From Nostoc sp. KVJ20 (GTDB lineage Bacteria; Cyanobacteriota; Cyanobacteriia; Cyanobacteriales; Nostocaceae), in assembly GCF_001712795.1 (NCBI RefSeq), contig NZ_KV757611.1, forward strand, positions 1 to 60,117: a stretch of 60,117 bases of DNA, in the 5' to 3' direction. This document shows positions 35,808 to 44,663 of the stretch, piece by piece (within the stretch, counting starts at the first letter, position 1; each line of letters opens with the position of its first letter). The notes beneath the pieces were generated by a model. That model did not search any database and was not told the DNA's origin. It saw nothing but the letters and a program-made list of their open reading frames with translations. A program made the translations under genes and the position numbers.

Positions 35808-37160
35808 CTAGGTGTTAGATGTATTGTTATTTGCATTAAAAAGTGTTAAATCTGCTTTTAAAAAATCAACAAATTGCCGTGCTGTCCGTCCAGAACGACC
35901 GTTGTGGCGAGTTGCCCATTGTAATGCTTGAAATTCCAAATCTTCTTGGGTAATCTTAATTTCAGCTTGTGCAGCTAGATGTTGTACAATTTTTAAATAA
36001 GTTTTCTGATTGGCTGGTTCAAAAGTCAAGGTTAAACCAAAGCGATCGCTAAACGAAAGCTTCTCCTGCATCGTATCCCAAGCATGGATTTCCTCGTTAT
36101 CCTTGGGCGCAGGTCTATCCACAAAAAACTCCCGAATCAAGTGACGGCGATTGGAAGTAGCGTATACAACTACATTTTGAGGCCGCGCGGTTAAATTACC
36201 TTCTAAAACGACTTTGAGTGCTTTAAAAGCATCATCATCTTCTTCAAATGAAAGGTCATCGACAAAGATAATAAATTTTTGTGACACACCCCGTAAATGT
36301 TCCACAATTTCTGGTAATTCTTTTAAATCAGATTTTGCTACTTCCAACAAGCGGAGACTGCGATTGCTATATTCATTCAACAAAGATTTCACCAAAGAAG
36401 ATTTGCCAGAACCGCGACTACCGTAAAGTAATACGTGCAGTGCCATCTCTCCTGATAATAAAAACTCTGTATTTTTCAGCAAAGCATCTTTTTGAGACTC
36501 GTAACCAACAAGCGCACTCAGTTTAACCGGGTCAGAATACCGAATACCAATAAACTGGCCAGCTTGCCAGCGTAAAGCGCGATATTCTGCAAATAAGCCA
36601 GAGCCACATTGCCGATAATAAGCTGCTAACTCTTCTACAGCATCAGCCCAATTATCTAACTCTTGTAGATATTTAGCGAACTTTGTCTCTACTCCTACAA
36701 ATTCTTGCTCTTTATACCACACTACTGGTGAAATCGGCATCTGAGTAACGCTTTGTACCCACTCACTCAGAGAAGCGCTACTACATTCGTAAAGACTTTG
36801 CAATATTTGTAAATCATGCTGAACTGCTGCTACTAAAGCTGGGGGTAAATCTTCAAATTCTCGCACTCCAGCCAGCTTTGCAAAAGGATTCTCAGAGAAG
36901 AGAAGTTGAGTAATTAAATAATCTTCCCAGTTTTGATTTCTAGCGGCTAAAGCGTGAAAGTAAGTTCCGTAAGCTTGGAGACAACCCCGTGCATCGACAT
37001 TAGTGTAACGTATAGATTGCAATAGTTCCAGAAATGCCACCCCCACTTCGCCTTGCAGAACAGATTGGTACAGTAAAAGTGAGGCTGCTTGGCGCTGGAG
37101 ATATTGAACCTTTGTATATGAGGAAGTACTTGCCATTGGCATCGCTTGATTATCCATCAA
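35808..37160 (-). CDS. DUF815-family AAA ATPase
   Basis: 450 residues. An N-terminal helical region of ~200 residues precedes the DUF815 ATPase core: LVGYESQKDALLKNTEFLL, Walker A LLYGSRGSGKSSLVKSLL, Walker B FIIFVDDLSFEEDDDAFKAL, and YATSNRRHLIREFF. Then come FSDRFGLTLTFEPANQ with arginine and NGRSGRTARQFVDFL. The role of DUF815 proteins is undefined; they are broadly conserved ATP-binding proteins. It lies upstream of the TerB-C/DUF2791 pair on the same strand but 290 bp away, with repeats in the gap, so co-transcription is doubtful. Confidence 0.85.
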   Translation of the reverse strand: MMDNQAMPMASTSSYTKVQYLQRQAASLLLYQSVLQGEVGVAFLELLQSIRYTNVDARGCLQAYGTYFHALAARNQNWEDYLITQLLFSENPFAKLAGVREFEDLPPALVAAVQHDLQILQSLYECSSASLSEWVQSVTQMPISPVVWYKEQEFVGVETKFAKYLQELDNWADAVEELAAYYRQCGSGLFAEYRALRWQAGQFIGIRYSDPVKLSALVGYESQKDALLKNTEFLLSGEMALHVLLYGSRGSGKSSLVKSLLNEYSNRSLRLLEVAKSDLKELPEIVEHLRGVSQKFIIFVDDLSFEEDDDAFKALKVVLEGNLTARPQNVVVYATSNRRHLIREFFVDRPAPKDNEEIHAWDTMQEKLSFSDRFGLTLTFEPANQKTYLKIVQHLAAQAEIKITQEDLEFQALQWATRHNGRSGRTARQFVDFLKADLTLFNANNNTSNT

Positions 37161-37244
37161 TCAACTGTGTGGTATAGCTAAATAGCTATGGTAAATTGTC
37201 TGCTGACCCTGGTAGTAAAGTCAAAGTCTATAGATGTTTTAACA

Positions 37245-37565
37245 ATGAATTTAAGTATAGTTGCTGCTTTTGCCTACGGCATATTATCGATTACTGGTGG
37301 CATTATTGGCTACATTCAAGCTACCAGTAGAGTTTCACTCCTAAGTGGCAGCATTAGTGGTTTATTACTAATATTTGCCGCTTACTTTCAACTCCAAGGG
37401 CAAGCTTGGGGTTCAATTTTAGCAGTATTAGTTACTGCCGTTTTAGTAGTCTTCTTTGTATTTAGACTAGCAAAAACACGTAAATTTATGCCTGCGGGAT
37501 TAATGACAATTTTGGGTATGGTGTCATTGGCGGTGATGGTGCATCAAATTGTGGCTTTAAGGTAG
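37245..37565 (+). CDS. TMEM14-family small membrane protein
   Basis: 106 residues from ATG 37245. An upstream start at 37188 would add a stretch that breaks the usual family N-terminus. Four hydrophobic segments are visible with the glycine-rich pattern of the TMEM14/UPF0136 family: AAFAYGILSITGGIIGYIQA, LLSGSISGLLLIFAAYFQLQ, ILAVLVTAVLVVFFVFRLA, then KTRKFMPAGLMTILGMVSL. The family is found in plastids and mitochondria as well as cyanobacteria and is implicated in lipid or metabolite export, for example FAX1-type fatty-acid export in plastids. It is divergent from the DUF815 gene. No strong ribosome binding site is seen. Confidence 0.8.
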   Translation: MNLSIVAAFAYGILSITGGIIGYIQATSRVSLLSGSISGLLLIFAAYFQLQGQAWGSILAVLVTAVLVVFFVFRLAKTRKFMPAGLMTILGMVSLAVMVHQIVALR

Positions 37566-38084
37566 CATCAGTCTCTAAGTAATAACCACCCTCCTCTTTT
37601 TTTGACATGGCATGACTTTCTTTACCTTGAATTATACTAGTACATTTATATTACTATGACTTGTTACCCTTGCCTGATAACTTCCAGCATTCTCGAAGGA
37701 AATCAACGGAAATCCCATCCCAACAAAAAGAGTGGCCGAGAATAGCCGTCTGCCGATTTATCGAAACAGAATTATTCTGACTCCTGAATTCTGAATTCTG
37801 AATTCTTCTTCAATCATTAGTCATTGACAAAAGTGCAGTTCCATAAGATGCACTCATGTCACCTTTATTTGCGATCGCTCATAGTCATCTACAATTTGTA
37901 GGTAACACAAATAACGTGATAACAAGGCTTTCAGGCACAAATTCTCAAATTTAAATAAAAAAATAATTGTTAACCGCCTAAAAAGTCCGGTTTTTTTGGC
38001 TTGGTGATGATAAATAAAAGTAATAGCGTTGAATGCCATGTTTTGTCCTGCGAAGGATTACTGAAATTCTTCGCTGCTTTCAGA
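37566..38084. other. Intergenic region with an STRR tract
   Basis: It contains CTGAATTCTGAATTCTGAAT-type repeats at about 37780-37807 and little else. There is no recognisable gene. This gap precedes the small Ser/Thr-rich ORF and the kinase/HopA1 pair. Confidence 0.55.
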
Positions 38085-38234
38085 ATGGCTACTGAACATC
38101 AAACAACATCTGTTGCCAATCAGTTTTTTGCTGGGGATGCTTCTCCGCCACAAAAAGGGGATGGAGCTACATCAAACGGCTCTACCACAAAACTTACTCT
38201 AGAGTGTCTAAGTAACTATGCTGATAAAGTGTAA
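38085..38234 (+). CDS. Small Ser/Thr-rich ORF, possible RiPP precursor (weak)
   Basis: 49 residues from ATG 38085: MATEHQTTSVANQFFAGDAS, a Pro/Lys/Gly linker, then a Ser/Thr-rich segment (GATSNGSTTKLTLE) with one Cys and a short tail ending NYADKV. It lies ~300 bp upstream of the kinase/HopA1 pair on the same strand. Composition (many Ser/Thr, one Cys, no membrane segment) would suit a substrate of a dehydrating kinase/lyase pair. There is no good ribosome binding site; a longer in-frame version from 38001 is possible. The downstream 38224-38382 stretch looks like a broken coding region. It may be non-coding or a pseudogene fragment. Confidence 0.3.
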   Translation: MATEHQTTSVANQFFAGDASPPQKGDGATSNGSTTKLTLECLSNYADKV

Positions 38235-38536
38235 AGATGTCACTGGATCTGGGAGCAAATTTTAAAGCAATTATAAAGGAGTTGGTGCCATTTTGGCAGG
38301 TTTTTATCCAAAAGATGGGATATTAGTAGATTGTACAAATCTTTATTGTTATTCACACATTAGTGCAGCTTGGCGTAAATAACTATCCAGTTAAAAAAGG
38401 CTAAAAATAGGTGAAATCACCAGTATTCCTTCTGCTCCCTGCCTTCTTGCACTAGTTCCTATCTACGGAAAGCTGCTAAAACCAAGCAAATTTGACAGAG
38501 ATAAGTTAAGTAATTTAATGAAGTAGGAAATAATAC

Positions 38537-39778
38537 ATGGTATTATCACTGTCTTCTCATAATGTTATCCAGTATCTGCAAGACGCGGGTCTGTGTAGCT
38601 CAGAAGATGGCGCATCAGAAAAATCTGAGTTGCCAGGAAATAGTAAGAGCAATTTCAATTTAGTAGTGACTTTAGCAGATAATCGTAAGTTGCTAATTAA
38701 ACAAGAACGTAACGTTAACAACAATGACGCCGCGCCTCATGAATTGTTTCAGGAGTGGCTATTTCATCAACTCCTCCAACAGTTTCCAGTTCTAGGTAAT
38801 ACTTCAGCGATCGCACCATTGGTAGTGCATTTTGACGAAGAAAATTCTATTCTCGTCTGCAATTACCTGAGTGAGTATCTAGAACTTGCGACATTGTACC
38901 ACAACAATGAGATTTTTCCACAAGAAATTGCTTCAGCTATCGGCACGACTTTGGCGGGACTGCATCGCGCCACCTACAACCGCCGAGAATATAAGGATTT
39001 TATGGCAACTGCTCCCCAAGGAGAGTTTCGCTATGGCTTTTACAATCCAGCCCAAGGTATAGGGTCAATTGGGCCGGAGATTTTTGGGGCTGTTCCCACA
39101 GATGCACTAAAATTCTATGTTCTCTATCAACAGTACGAGAGTTTGGAATCTGCGATCGCAGATTTGGCTTATGACTGGAATCCTTGCTGCTTGACTCACA
39201 ACGACCTGAAATTGAGCAACATTTTGGTTCATTCCAGATGGGAACAACTAGACAATTGTCTAGTACGACTAATTGACTGGGAAGCTTGTTCTTGGGGAGA
39301 CCCAGCCTTTGATTTAGGAACTTTACTGGCAAGCTACTTAGGAATCTGGCTCAACAGCCTCGTAGTAGACCCCACCATTGAGTTAGAAGAATCTCTACAT
39401 TTGGCGTTAACACCGTTAGAGATTTTACAACCTTCACTTATTGCCCTCATTAGGGCTTACGTGAATGCTTTTCCCATGATTTTGGAATACCGCAGTGACT
39501 TTATTTTGCGCGTTATCCAGTTTGCGGGACTGGCACTAATTCATCAAATTCAAGATATGATTACGTGCCGGAAATCCTTTAATAATACTGATATTTGTAT
39601 GCTCCAAGTAGCTAAAAGTCTACTCACGATGCCGGAGCAAGGTGTACTGACAATTTTCGGGATATCAGAGTCGGAAATCCTGAATCCTGTCGCAAAGATT
39701 CATAAATTTCCTCAGCCTGTAAAAGAACAGCAGTTACTTCGCATTTATTACGAAAAAACTCGGCTGCGTGGTTGTTAA
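38537..39778 (+). CDS. Aminoglycoside-phosphotransferase-fold kinase (LxmK/TvaC-like)
   Basis: 413 residues with an APH/choline-kinase fold. The lobe with LVVTLADNRKLLIKQER carries the ATP lysine; the catalytic loop is CCLTHNDLKLSNILV (HxD...N) and the metal aspartate is in LIDWEACSWGDPAFDLG. It is followed 75 bp later by a HopA1-family gene. APH-like kinases beside HopA1-like proteins are the dehydration machinery of class V lanthipeptides (LxmK/LxmY) and thioviridamide-type RiPPs (TvaC/TvaD), in which Ser/Thr are phosphorylated and eliminated. I infer this role from the pairing; the kinase alone could act on another small molecule. No LanC-like or LanD-like gene is nearby. Confidence 0.85.
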   Translation: MVLSLSSHNVIQYLQDAGLCSSEDGASEKSELPGNSKSNFNLVVTLADNRKLLIKQERNVNNNDAAPHELFQEWLFHQLLQQFPVLGNTSAIAPLVVHFDEENSILVCNYLSEYLELATLYHNNEIFPQEIASAIGTTLAGLHRATYNRREYKDFMATAPQGEFRYGFYNPAQGIGSIGPEIFGAVPTDALKFYVLYQQYESLESAIADLAYDWNPCCLTHNDLKLSNILVHSRWEQLDNCLVRLIDWEACSWGDPAFDLGTLLASYLGIWLNSLVVDPTIELEESLHLALTPLEILQPSLIALIRAYVNAFPMILEYRSDFILRVIQFAGLALIHQIQDMITCRKSFNNTDICMLQVAKSLLTMPEQGVLTIFGISESEILNPVAKIHKFPQPVKEQQLLRIYYEKTRLRGC

Positions 39779-39853
39779 TGGCAGAGAGTAGAACAATTCT
39801 GAATTCTGACTCCTGAATTCTGTGTTTTTAAAGTTTCAGTTCTGAATGGATTA

Positions 39854-40942
39854 ATGCTAAATTCCTCTATCAATCAACCGCTAAATTCTCTATTTGATAT
39901 TGCTAAGAATATCCAGATTGAGCCAAATTTTTGTATTTACCATCCCAATTATCAACCCTTTGCTCTACCGACTAAAATAGCCGATAGATTTCAGCAAAAT
40001 TCCGTAGATTTACAACAGAAGTATCTGACTTTACTACTACGAAATTTTCTCTATGGAATCTATTACAATGGCTCTCTGCAAACTACTTTAGCAGTCAATA
40101 CTGATAGCACTAATCACCCAGCAAAGGATAATTTAGCAGATAATTCCATTTTGGAAATTGATTGGGACTTTTACGAGCAGTTGCACGCCAGTAATCACGG
40201 CATAGGTTATTTTGACCCTAGATGGCAGGTGTTGCGGAAAGAGCCTGATGGGACTATGGCGGTGACTAAAGGCGGTTTAACACTTTATGTTGAGCCAGAT
40301 TGCCATCTAGAATCCAGTAAGAAATCTACCAAAGTGGGTGATATGGTAGCAATCTGGATGCCCAAAAATCGACTGCAAAACGGTTCTTACTTAGCAGTGA
40401 GCAATGTCGGACAGGAACAGCAGAGTAACCCCGATGCTGATTTAGGAGCAGGGCGAATCTACTTTAACTTTACGCCATCAGGTGCGATCGCTCTGATGCA
40501 AAGCTTGACACTGCAATTGAATGCAGCCTCGATTCCCTTTAGCTTTCAAGTTCTTCACAATCCCTGTGCATACGGACGTTATGATTCGGGGCTACTCTAC
40601 TTTGAACTCCCCGACTATCCAGCAATTCGCACAATTCTTCAGGCTGTTTATCAAGAAAATCAATCCCATTTCCAGCCTGAAATTCCTTTGTTTACTAAAT
40701 TTTTAGCCCCAGGCTTAGGTTTAGCTGAAGAACCAACCCAAAAATTTGCCGCACAGGAAAGTTTTGGGATGAACCGTTGTCAAATCGTCGCTAATGCTTT
40801 GTTAGAAGCTTGGCAAAAAGGTAAGAATGCGATGGAAGAACGAATGAGGACGATTGACCAACACTTTGCGCGGCATCTAATAGATTTACAACGTCCTTAT
40901 CTCAATCCCAGTTCTGAAGATATATATAAGCCATTAAATTGA
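39854..40942 (+). CDS. HopA1-family protein, candidate phospho-Ser/Thr lyase partner
   Basis: 362 residues of the type III effector HopA1 family as found in cyanobacteria. The conserved blocks are [76 protein letters not shown] and [16 protein letters not shown], then [18 protein letters not shown]. In thioviridamide and class V lanthipeptide pathways the HopA1-like protein (TvaD, LxmY) works with an APH-like kinase to eliminate phosphate and form dehydroamino acids. Here it follows such a kinase by 75 bp, so the two are probably co-expressed. The gap contains AATTCTGA-type repeats. Confidence 0.85.
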   Translation: MLNSSINQPLNSLFDIAKNIQIEPNFCIYHPNYQPFALPTKIADRFQQNSVDLQQKYLTLLLRNFLYGIYYNGSLQTTLAVNTDSTNHPAKDNLADNSILEIDWDFYEQLHASNHGIGYFDPRWQVLRKEPDGTMAVTKGGLTLYVEPDCHLESSKKSTKVGDMVAIWMPKNRLQNGSYLAVSNVGQEQQSNPDADLGAGRIYFNFTPSGAIALMQSLTLQLNAASIPFSFQVLHNPCAYGRYDSGLLYFELPDYPAIRTILQAVYQENQSHFQPEIPLFTKFLAPGLGLAEEPTQKFAAQESFGMNRCQIVANALLEAWQKGKNAMEERMRTIDQHFARHLIDLQRPYLNPSSEDIYKPLN

Positions 40943-40989
40943 TGGGATTGGGGATATGAAGCGGATAAGGGGGATGAGAGAAAATTTTT

Positions 40990-41067
40990 CCCCAATGCCC
41001 AATGCCCAATGCCCAATGCCCAATCCCCAATTCCCAATTCCCAATGCCCAATGCCCCATGCCCAATA
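40990..41067. repeat. STRR tract, CCCAATG heptamers
   Basis: About eleven tandem heptamers of CCCAATG/CCCAATT type. They fill the space between the convergent HopA1 and xthA genes. Confidence 0.92.
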
Positions 41068-41073
41068 ATCAAT

Positions 41074-41856
41074 TCAAAATTCCACAATTACCGGCGTATG
41101 GTCGCTGGGTTGGGTTAATTTTCTGGGTGCGACATCAATGATGCAACTTTTAGCACGCTCATACAAGATAGGTGTGAGATAGTGATGGTCAATCCGCCAA
41201 CCTAAGTTGCGACGGAAGGCGGCGGCGCGATAATCCCACCAGCTATAATTTCCGCCTTCTGTGGTGAATTTGCGAAAAGCATCGGCAAATCCCAGTTTCA
41301 GAATATCCCGTAAGGCTTGGCGCTCTGCTTCTGTTGCCATAATGTGATTTTCTGTACTCACTTGCTCGTGAATATCCTTGTCTTCTAAGGCAATGTTGAA
41401 GTCTCCGCACACACAAATTGCGGGGTGTGACAGCACGAGCAATCGCAAATACTCATGTAGCGCTGTCAACCAGCGCATTTTATACTCGTATTTCTCAGTT
41501 CCTACTGCTGCACCATTGGGAACATATAAGTTCACAATCCGAACACCATCAATTACACCTGTAATCACCCGCTTTTGCTCGTCCCATTCGTGGTGTAAAT
41601 CTGGCAAAATCGCCCGAAATCCGGTACTTACATTTAAAAGTGGCTGGCGGCTAATTATGGCTACGCCATTATAGGATTTTTGTCCTGATATATAAAGGTT
41701 ATAGCCTAATTCCTCAAAAGGCGATCGCGGAAATTCAGCATCCATAACCTTGGTTTCTTGCAAGCAGAGAACATCAACAGGATTCAGGGTTAACCAATCG
41801 ATAACCTGTTCAAGGCGAGTGCGAATTGAGTTGACGTTCCAAGTAGCGATTTTCAT
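41074..41856 (-). CDS. xthA: Exodeoxyribonuclease III
   Basis: 260 residues of the ExoIII/AP endonuclease family, which cleaves DNA 5' to abasic sites and degrades 3' ends in base-excision repair. The conserved motifs are present: [15 protein letters not shown] with Asn7, VLCLQETKV (metal Glu), INLYVPNG (catalytic Tyr region), [15 protein letters not shown] (Asp/Asn), [20 protein letters not shown], and [11 protein letters not shown] (Asp-His). The length is typical. It is a single gene with a conventional ATG. A cytoplasmic housekeeping enzyme. Confidence 0.96.
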   Translation of the reverse strand: MKIATWNVNSIRTRLEQVIDWLTLNPVDVLCLQETKVMDAEFPRSPFEELGYNLYISGQKSYNGVAIISRQPLLNVSTGFRAILPDLHHEWDEQKRVITGVIDGVRIVNLYVPNGAAVGTEKYEYKMRWLTALHEYLRLLVLSHPAICVCGDFNIALEDKDIHEQVSTENHIMATEAERQALRDILKLGFADAFRKFTTEGGNYSWWDYRAAAFRRNLGWRIDHHYLTPILYERAKSCIIDVAPRKLTQPSDHTPVIVEF

Positions 41857-42312
41857 TAGTTAGTTATCAGAATTTTTGTAAATTACTAATTACAAATTAT
41901 GTAATTATTGTACAGTTGCTTAATATTTATAGTTTCTAGTTCATTTCTTAATTGCCTTTAAACACAGCTTTAATTATTTGATCCCATTGAACATTTTAGT
42001 ATTGTCAGCTACAAAATATTCAATTTTGTAAGTTCTGCTACAAAATATTTTACTGCATTATGATCCCCAAGACAGATGCAACAAGTAATAGATTAGCTAT
42101 AGGTTAGAAGTGTAGCTCAGGACTGACTTTCATTAGTAGTCCGTTAGATTTGTCGGTAGAAAGTTTGCGGTACGGTTAACTATTGTTGCGCTTTTAGTAG
42201 CCTGTTAGGTTAATTTAAATGTCAAAATAGTAAGTACAAATGCTCTTTCCTCATAAAATAATGATGTAGCTCATTATTGAGGATAATTTCATAGACTGAA
42301 GCAAAAAAACGT
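41857..42312. other. Divergent intergenic region
   Basis: 456 bp between xthA and the GT4 gene, AT-rich. It has weak inverted ACAAAATATT elements near 42010-42055 but no repeat family or RNA I would support. Promoters of both genes should lie here. Confidence 0.5.
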
Positions 42313-43383
42313 ATGAAAATCGCTCAAGTTGCCCCCTTATGGGAAAGGGTTCCACCTCCTAATTATGGAGGAATAGAACTGGTAGTGAGTCGCTTAACTG
42401 ATGAACTTGTTCGTCGCGGTCACGAGGTAACTTTATTTGCCTCTGGCGATTCTCAAACTTTGGCTAATTTACAAGCAGTTTATCCGCGTGCATTGCGCTT
42501 AGACCCAAATGTGAAAGAGTATGCAGTGTACGAAATGCTAGAACTGAGCCAAGTTTACCAACGTGCTGCCCAATTCGATATTATCCATTCTCATGTAGGG
42601 ATTTCGGCACTACCTTTAGCGAACTTGATAACAGTAACTTCTACAGTTCATACGCTGCATAATGATTTTACAGCTGACAACCGTTACGCATTTAGCTACC
42701 ACCAAAAGCAACCATACATCAGTATTAGTAACTCGCAGCGTCAAATCGATCTTAATTATGTTGGCACGGTTTATAACGGAATTGAGCTAGCAGATTACCC
42801 ATTCGTAGCCCAACCGTCAGAACCATCATATTTGGCATTTTTAGGTCGTTTTTCACCAGAGAAAGGGCCGCAACATGCGATCGCCATTGCTAAACAGAGT
42901 GGTTGGCGCTTGAAGATGGCAGGAAAGGTTGATATCAAAGACTCTGAGTTTTTTGAACAAGAGATTGCCCCCTACATAGATGGTCAGCAAATCGAATATT
43001 TAGGCGAAATTACCCACGCCGAAAAAACTGAACTTCTGGGCAATGCTGCCATAACTCTTTTCCCCATTAATTGGCAAGAACCTTTTGGCTTAGTAATGAT
43101 TGAATCAATGGCAACTGGGACACCAGTCATTGCCATGAATTTTGGCTCCGTACCTGAAGTTATTGCTCACGGCAAAACAGGTTTTATCTGCAACAGTTAT
43201 GCAGAAATGGCAGCAATGATTCCACCAGCTTTGGAACTCAATCGTCAAACCTGTCGAAAATATGTGGAAAATAACTTTAGCGTTAGCCAAATGGTTAACG
43301 GTTATGAAGCTGTTTACAGACAAATTATTAAAGACCGCATAGAATCGAATGGCCGCATTCATGCAGCTAACATCCAGTTTTAA
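42313..43383 (+). CDS. Glycosyltransferase family 4
   Basis: 356 residues of GT4. The acceptor-domain start is MKIAQVAPLWERVPPPNYGG, followed by VVSRLTDELVRRGHEVTLFA and FDIIHSHVGISALPL. The donor domain has YLAFLGRFSPEKGPQHAIAI, IEYLGEITHAEKTELLGNA, and the EX7E motif in EPFGLVMIESMATGTPVIAM. This subgroup is common in cyanobacteria with unassigned substrates. It is followed after 56 bp by a small zinc-ribbon gene in the same direction, which may be co-transcribed. Confidence 0.92.
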   Translation: MKIAQVAPLWERVPPPNYGGIELVVSRLTDELVRRGHEVTLFASGDSQTLANLQAVYPRALRLDPNVKEYAVYEMLELSQVYQRAAQFDIIHSHVGISALPLANLITVTSTVHTLHNDFTADNRYAFSYHQKQPYISISNSQRQIDLNYVGTVYNGIELADYPFVAQPSEPSYLAFLGRFSPEKGPQHAIAIAKQSGWRLKMAGKVDIKDSEFFEQEIAPYIDGQQIEYLGEITHAEKTELLGNAAITLFPINWQEPFGLVMIESMATGTPVIAMNFGSVPEVIAHGKTGFICNSYAEMAAMIPPALELNRQTCRKYVENNFSVSQMVNGYEAVYRQIIKDRIESNGRIHAANIQF

Positions 43384-43439
43384 TAACTGCTTTTTTTTCT
43401 GAGTTTAAAACAACAACTTTTTTTTAGGAGGACATTGGT

Positions 43440-43625
43440 ATGAGTACGAGAGCCAACACCTGCCCATGCTGCGGTGGTTCCCTCCTGCGTCATGCCCGTC
43501 ATGGTGAACTATATTGGTTTTGCCTGTCGTGCCGACAAGAAGTACCGCTGTTAACTGGTATTCGCTTGCCTAATGTGGAAACCCGGAACACTGGAGTGGT
43601 TCCCCAGCCAGCGGTGAATACCTAG
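43440..43625 (+). CDS. Small zinc-ribbon protein
   Basis: 61 residues with two CxxC-type knuckles (CPCCGGSLLRH and FCLSC), a one-zinc ribbon, followed by an Arg/Val/Pro tail. A perfect AGGAGG (43426-43431) sits 8 bp before ATG 43440, so translation is well supported despite the small size. Cyanobacteria carry many such proteins of unknown role; nucleic-acid or protein binding is the usual guess. Confidence 0.85.
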   Translation: MSTRANTCPCCGGSLLRHARHGELYWFCLSCRQEVPLLTGIRLPNVETRNTGVVPQPAVNT

Positions 43626-43690
43626 TTTTTTGTGAACTACCCATACTAACTGCTAAGAATGTGGATTATATTAATCTACAATTTTTCATT

Positions 43691-43764
43691 TAGGGTGTAT
43701 TAGGGATAGATTAACCCAATATTTGCAAAGCATTATTGCGTTATTAAAAATTTAATGCACCCTA
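43691..43764. repeat. Possible short MITE with TAGGGTG(T/C)ATTA ends
   Basis: The left end TAGGGTGTATTAGG and the right end TTTAATGCACCCTA are imperfect inverted repeats 74 bp apart overall. The gap 43626-43961 otherwise shows nothing recognisable. Confidence 0.5.
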
Positions 43765-43961
43765 TGATATCAATTTTTGAATTTTATCTGCCACATTTAT
43801 ACTTAGAATGATTTGGGCTTTTTGTTTGGTGGGTAATTGCAACCCTAGCGTTTCCACTGCTTTTAGAATATGGTTCAAACAAAATATTTCACGTCATTTG
43901 GTCGAAGCACACTCAAAGATTTCTTAAAAATTAAATAGCTCTCCAACAAATAGTAAAAAAC

Positions 43962-44513
43962 TCATTGTGGAATTGACGACACTGGCATAGCATTTACTTC
44001 TGCATTAAACTCAATAAGAAAATCACCAGTCTGTATTTCAAATAATTTTATTTTATTTGCTATGTTTCCGCGAAATATAGCGTTACCATTTATAGGAGCC
44101 TTGCTTGGAACTTGATTAATCGCCATCCATACAAAATTACCATTTAGGCGTCCAACAGAATCATCTTTTTTACCTCCTAGACTAACTTGTAAGGCTGGAT
44201 GAACATTACCGGCAGTATCTACTATCCTTGTCTCCTCACGAACAATTCCAAGCCGTCTTCTTCGCTGCTTATTGTTTACTACAAAATTACACTTTACCAA
44301 ATCTGAAGAGAGTCTTTCGCATCCCGTATACTGAAATACGAATCCGTCCTTTTCAAAAGTAGGTAATTTTCGCTGGGCAATGATTGTCTCTAAGCTCTTA
44401 AAAGAATTACTGTTATTTGTAATAGGATAAATAAAATATCGACTAAGTGAAAAAGCTGAAAAAGGTTGTAATAGAGGAACTAGGGAAAATATTAATGGTA
44501 AATTCTTCAACAT
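43962..44513 (-). CDS. Hypothetical exported protein
   Basis: 183 residues, not recognised. A signal-peptide-like start (LKNLPLIFSLVPLLQPFSAF) precedes a mature part with beta-strand character (FVFQYTGCERLSSDLVKCNF, two Cys that could pair). RRRRLGIVREETRIVD and SKAPINGNAIFRGNIANKIK follow. It is probably periplasmic or secreted. It precedes, on the same strand, the Ser/Pro-rich gene region at 44664-45272 (150 bp apart), but co-transcription is uncertain. Confidence 0.6.
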   Translation of the reverse strand: MLKNLPLIFSLVPLLQPFSAFSLSRYFIYPITNNSNSFKSLETIIAQRKLPTFEKDGFVFQYTGCERLSSDLVKCNFVVNNKQRRRRLGIVREETRIVDTAGNVHPALQVSLGGKKDDSVGRLNGNFVWMAINQVPSKAPINGNAIFRGNIANKIKLFEIQTGDFLIEFNAEVNAMPVSSIPQ

Positions 44514-44663
44514 TATCTAATCATCCTCAGATACTAATAGAATTTTATTTAGTGACCTAAATAATAATTGATATTAACAGAGTCCGCGCTACAAAGTACT
44601 GTTTGATTTCGATTTTAAATATAGATGATTGTGCCAAATTAGTATAATTAGTAGCCTTGGTTG

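Noticed and set aside
38224..38382. A gene in the third frame after the small Ser/Thr-rich ORF
   Set aside because: The frame is interrupted by TAA at 38263 and has no start; treated as possible debris in the findings.
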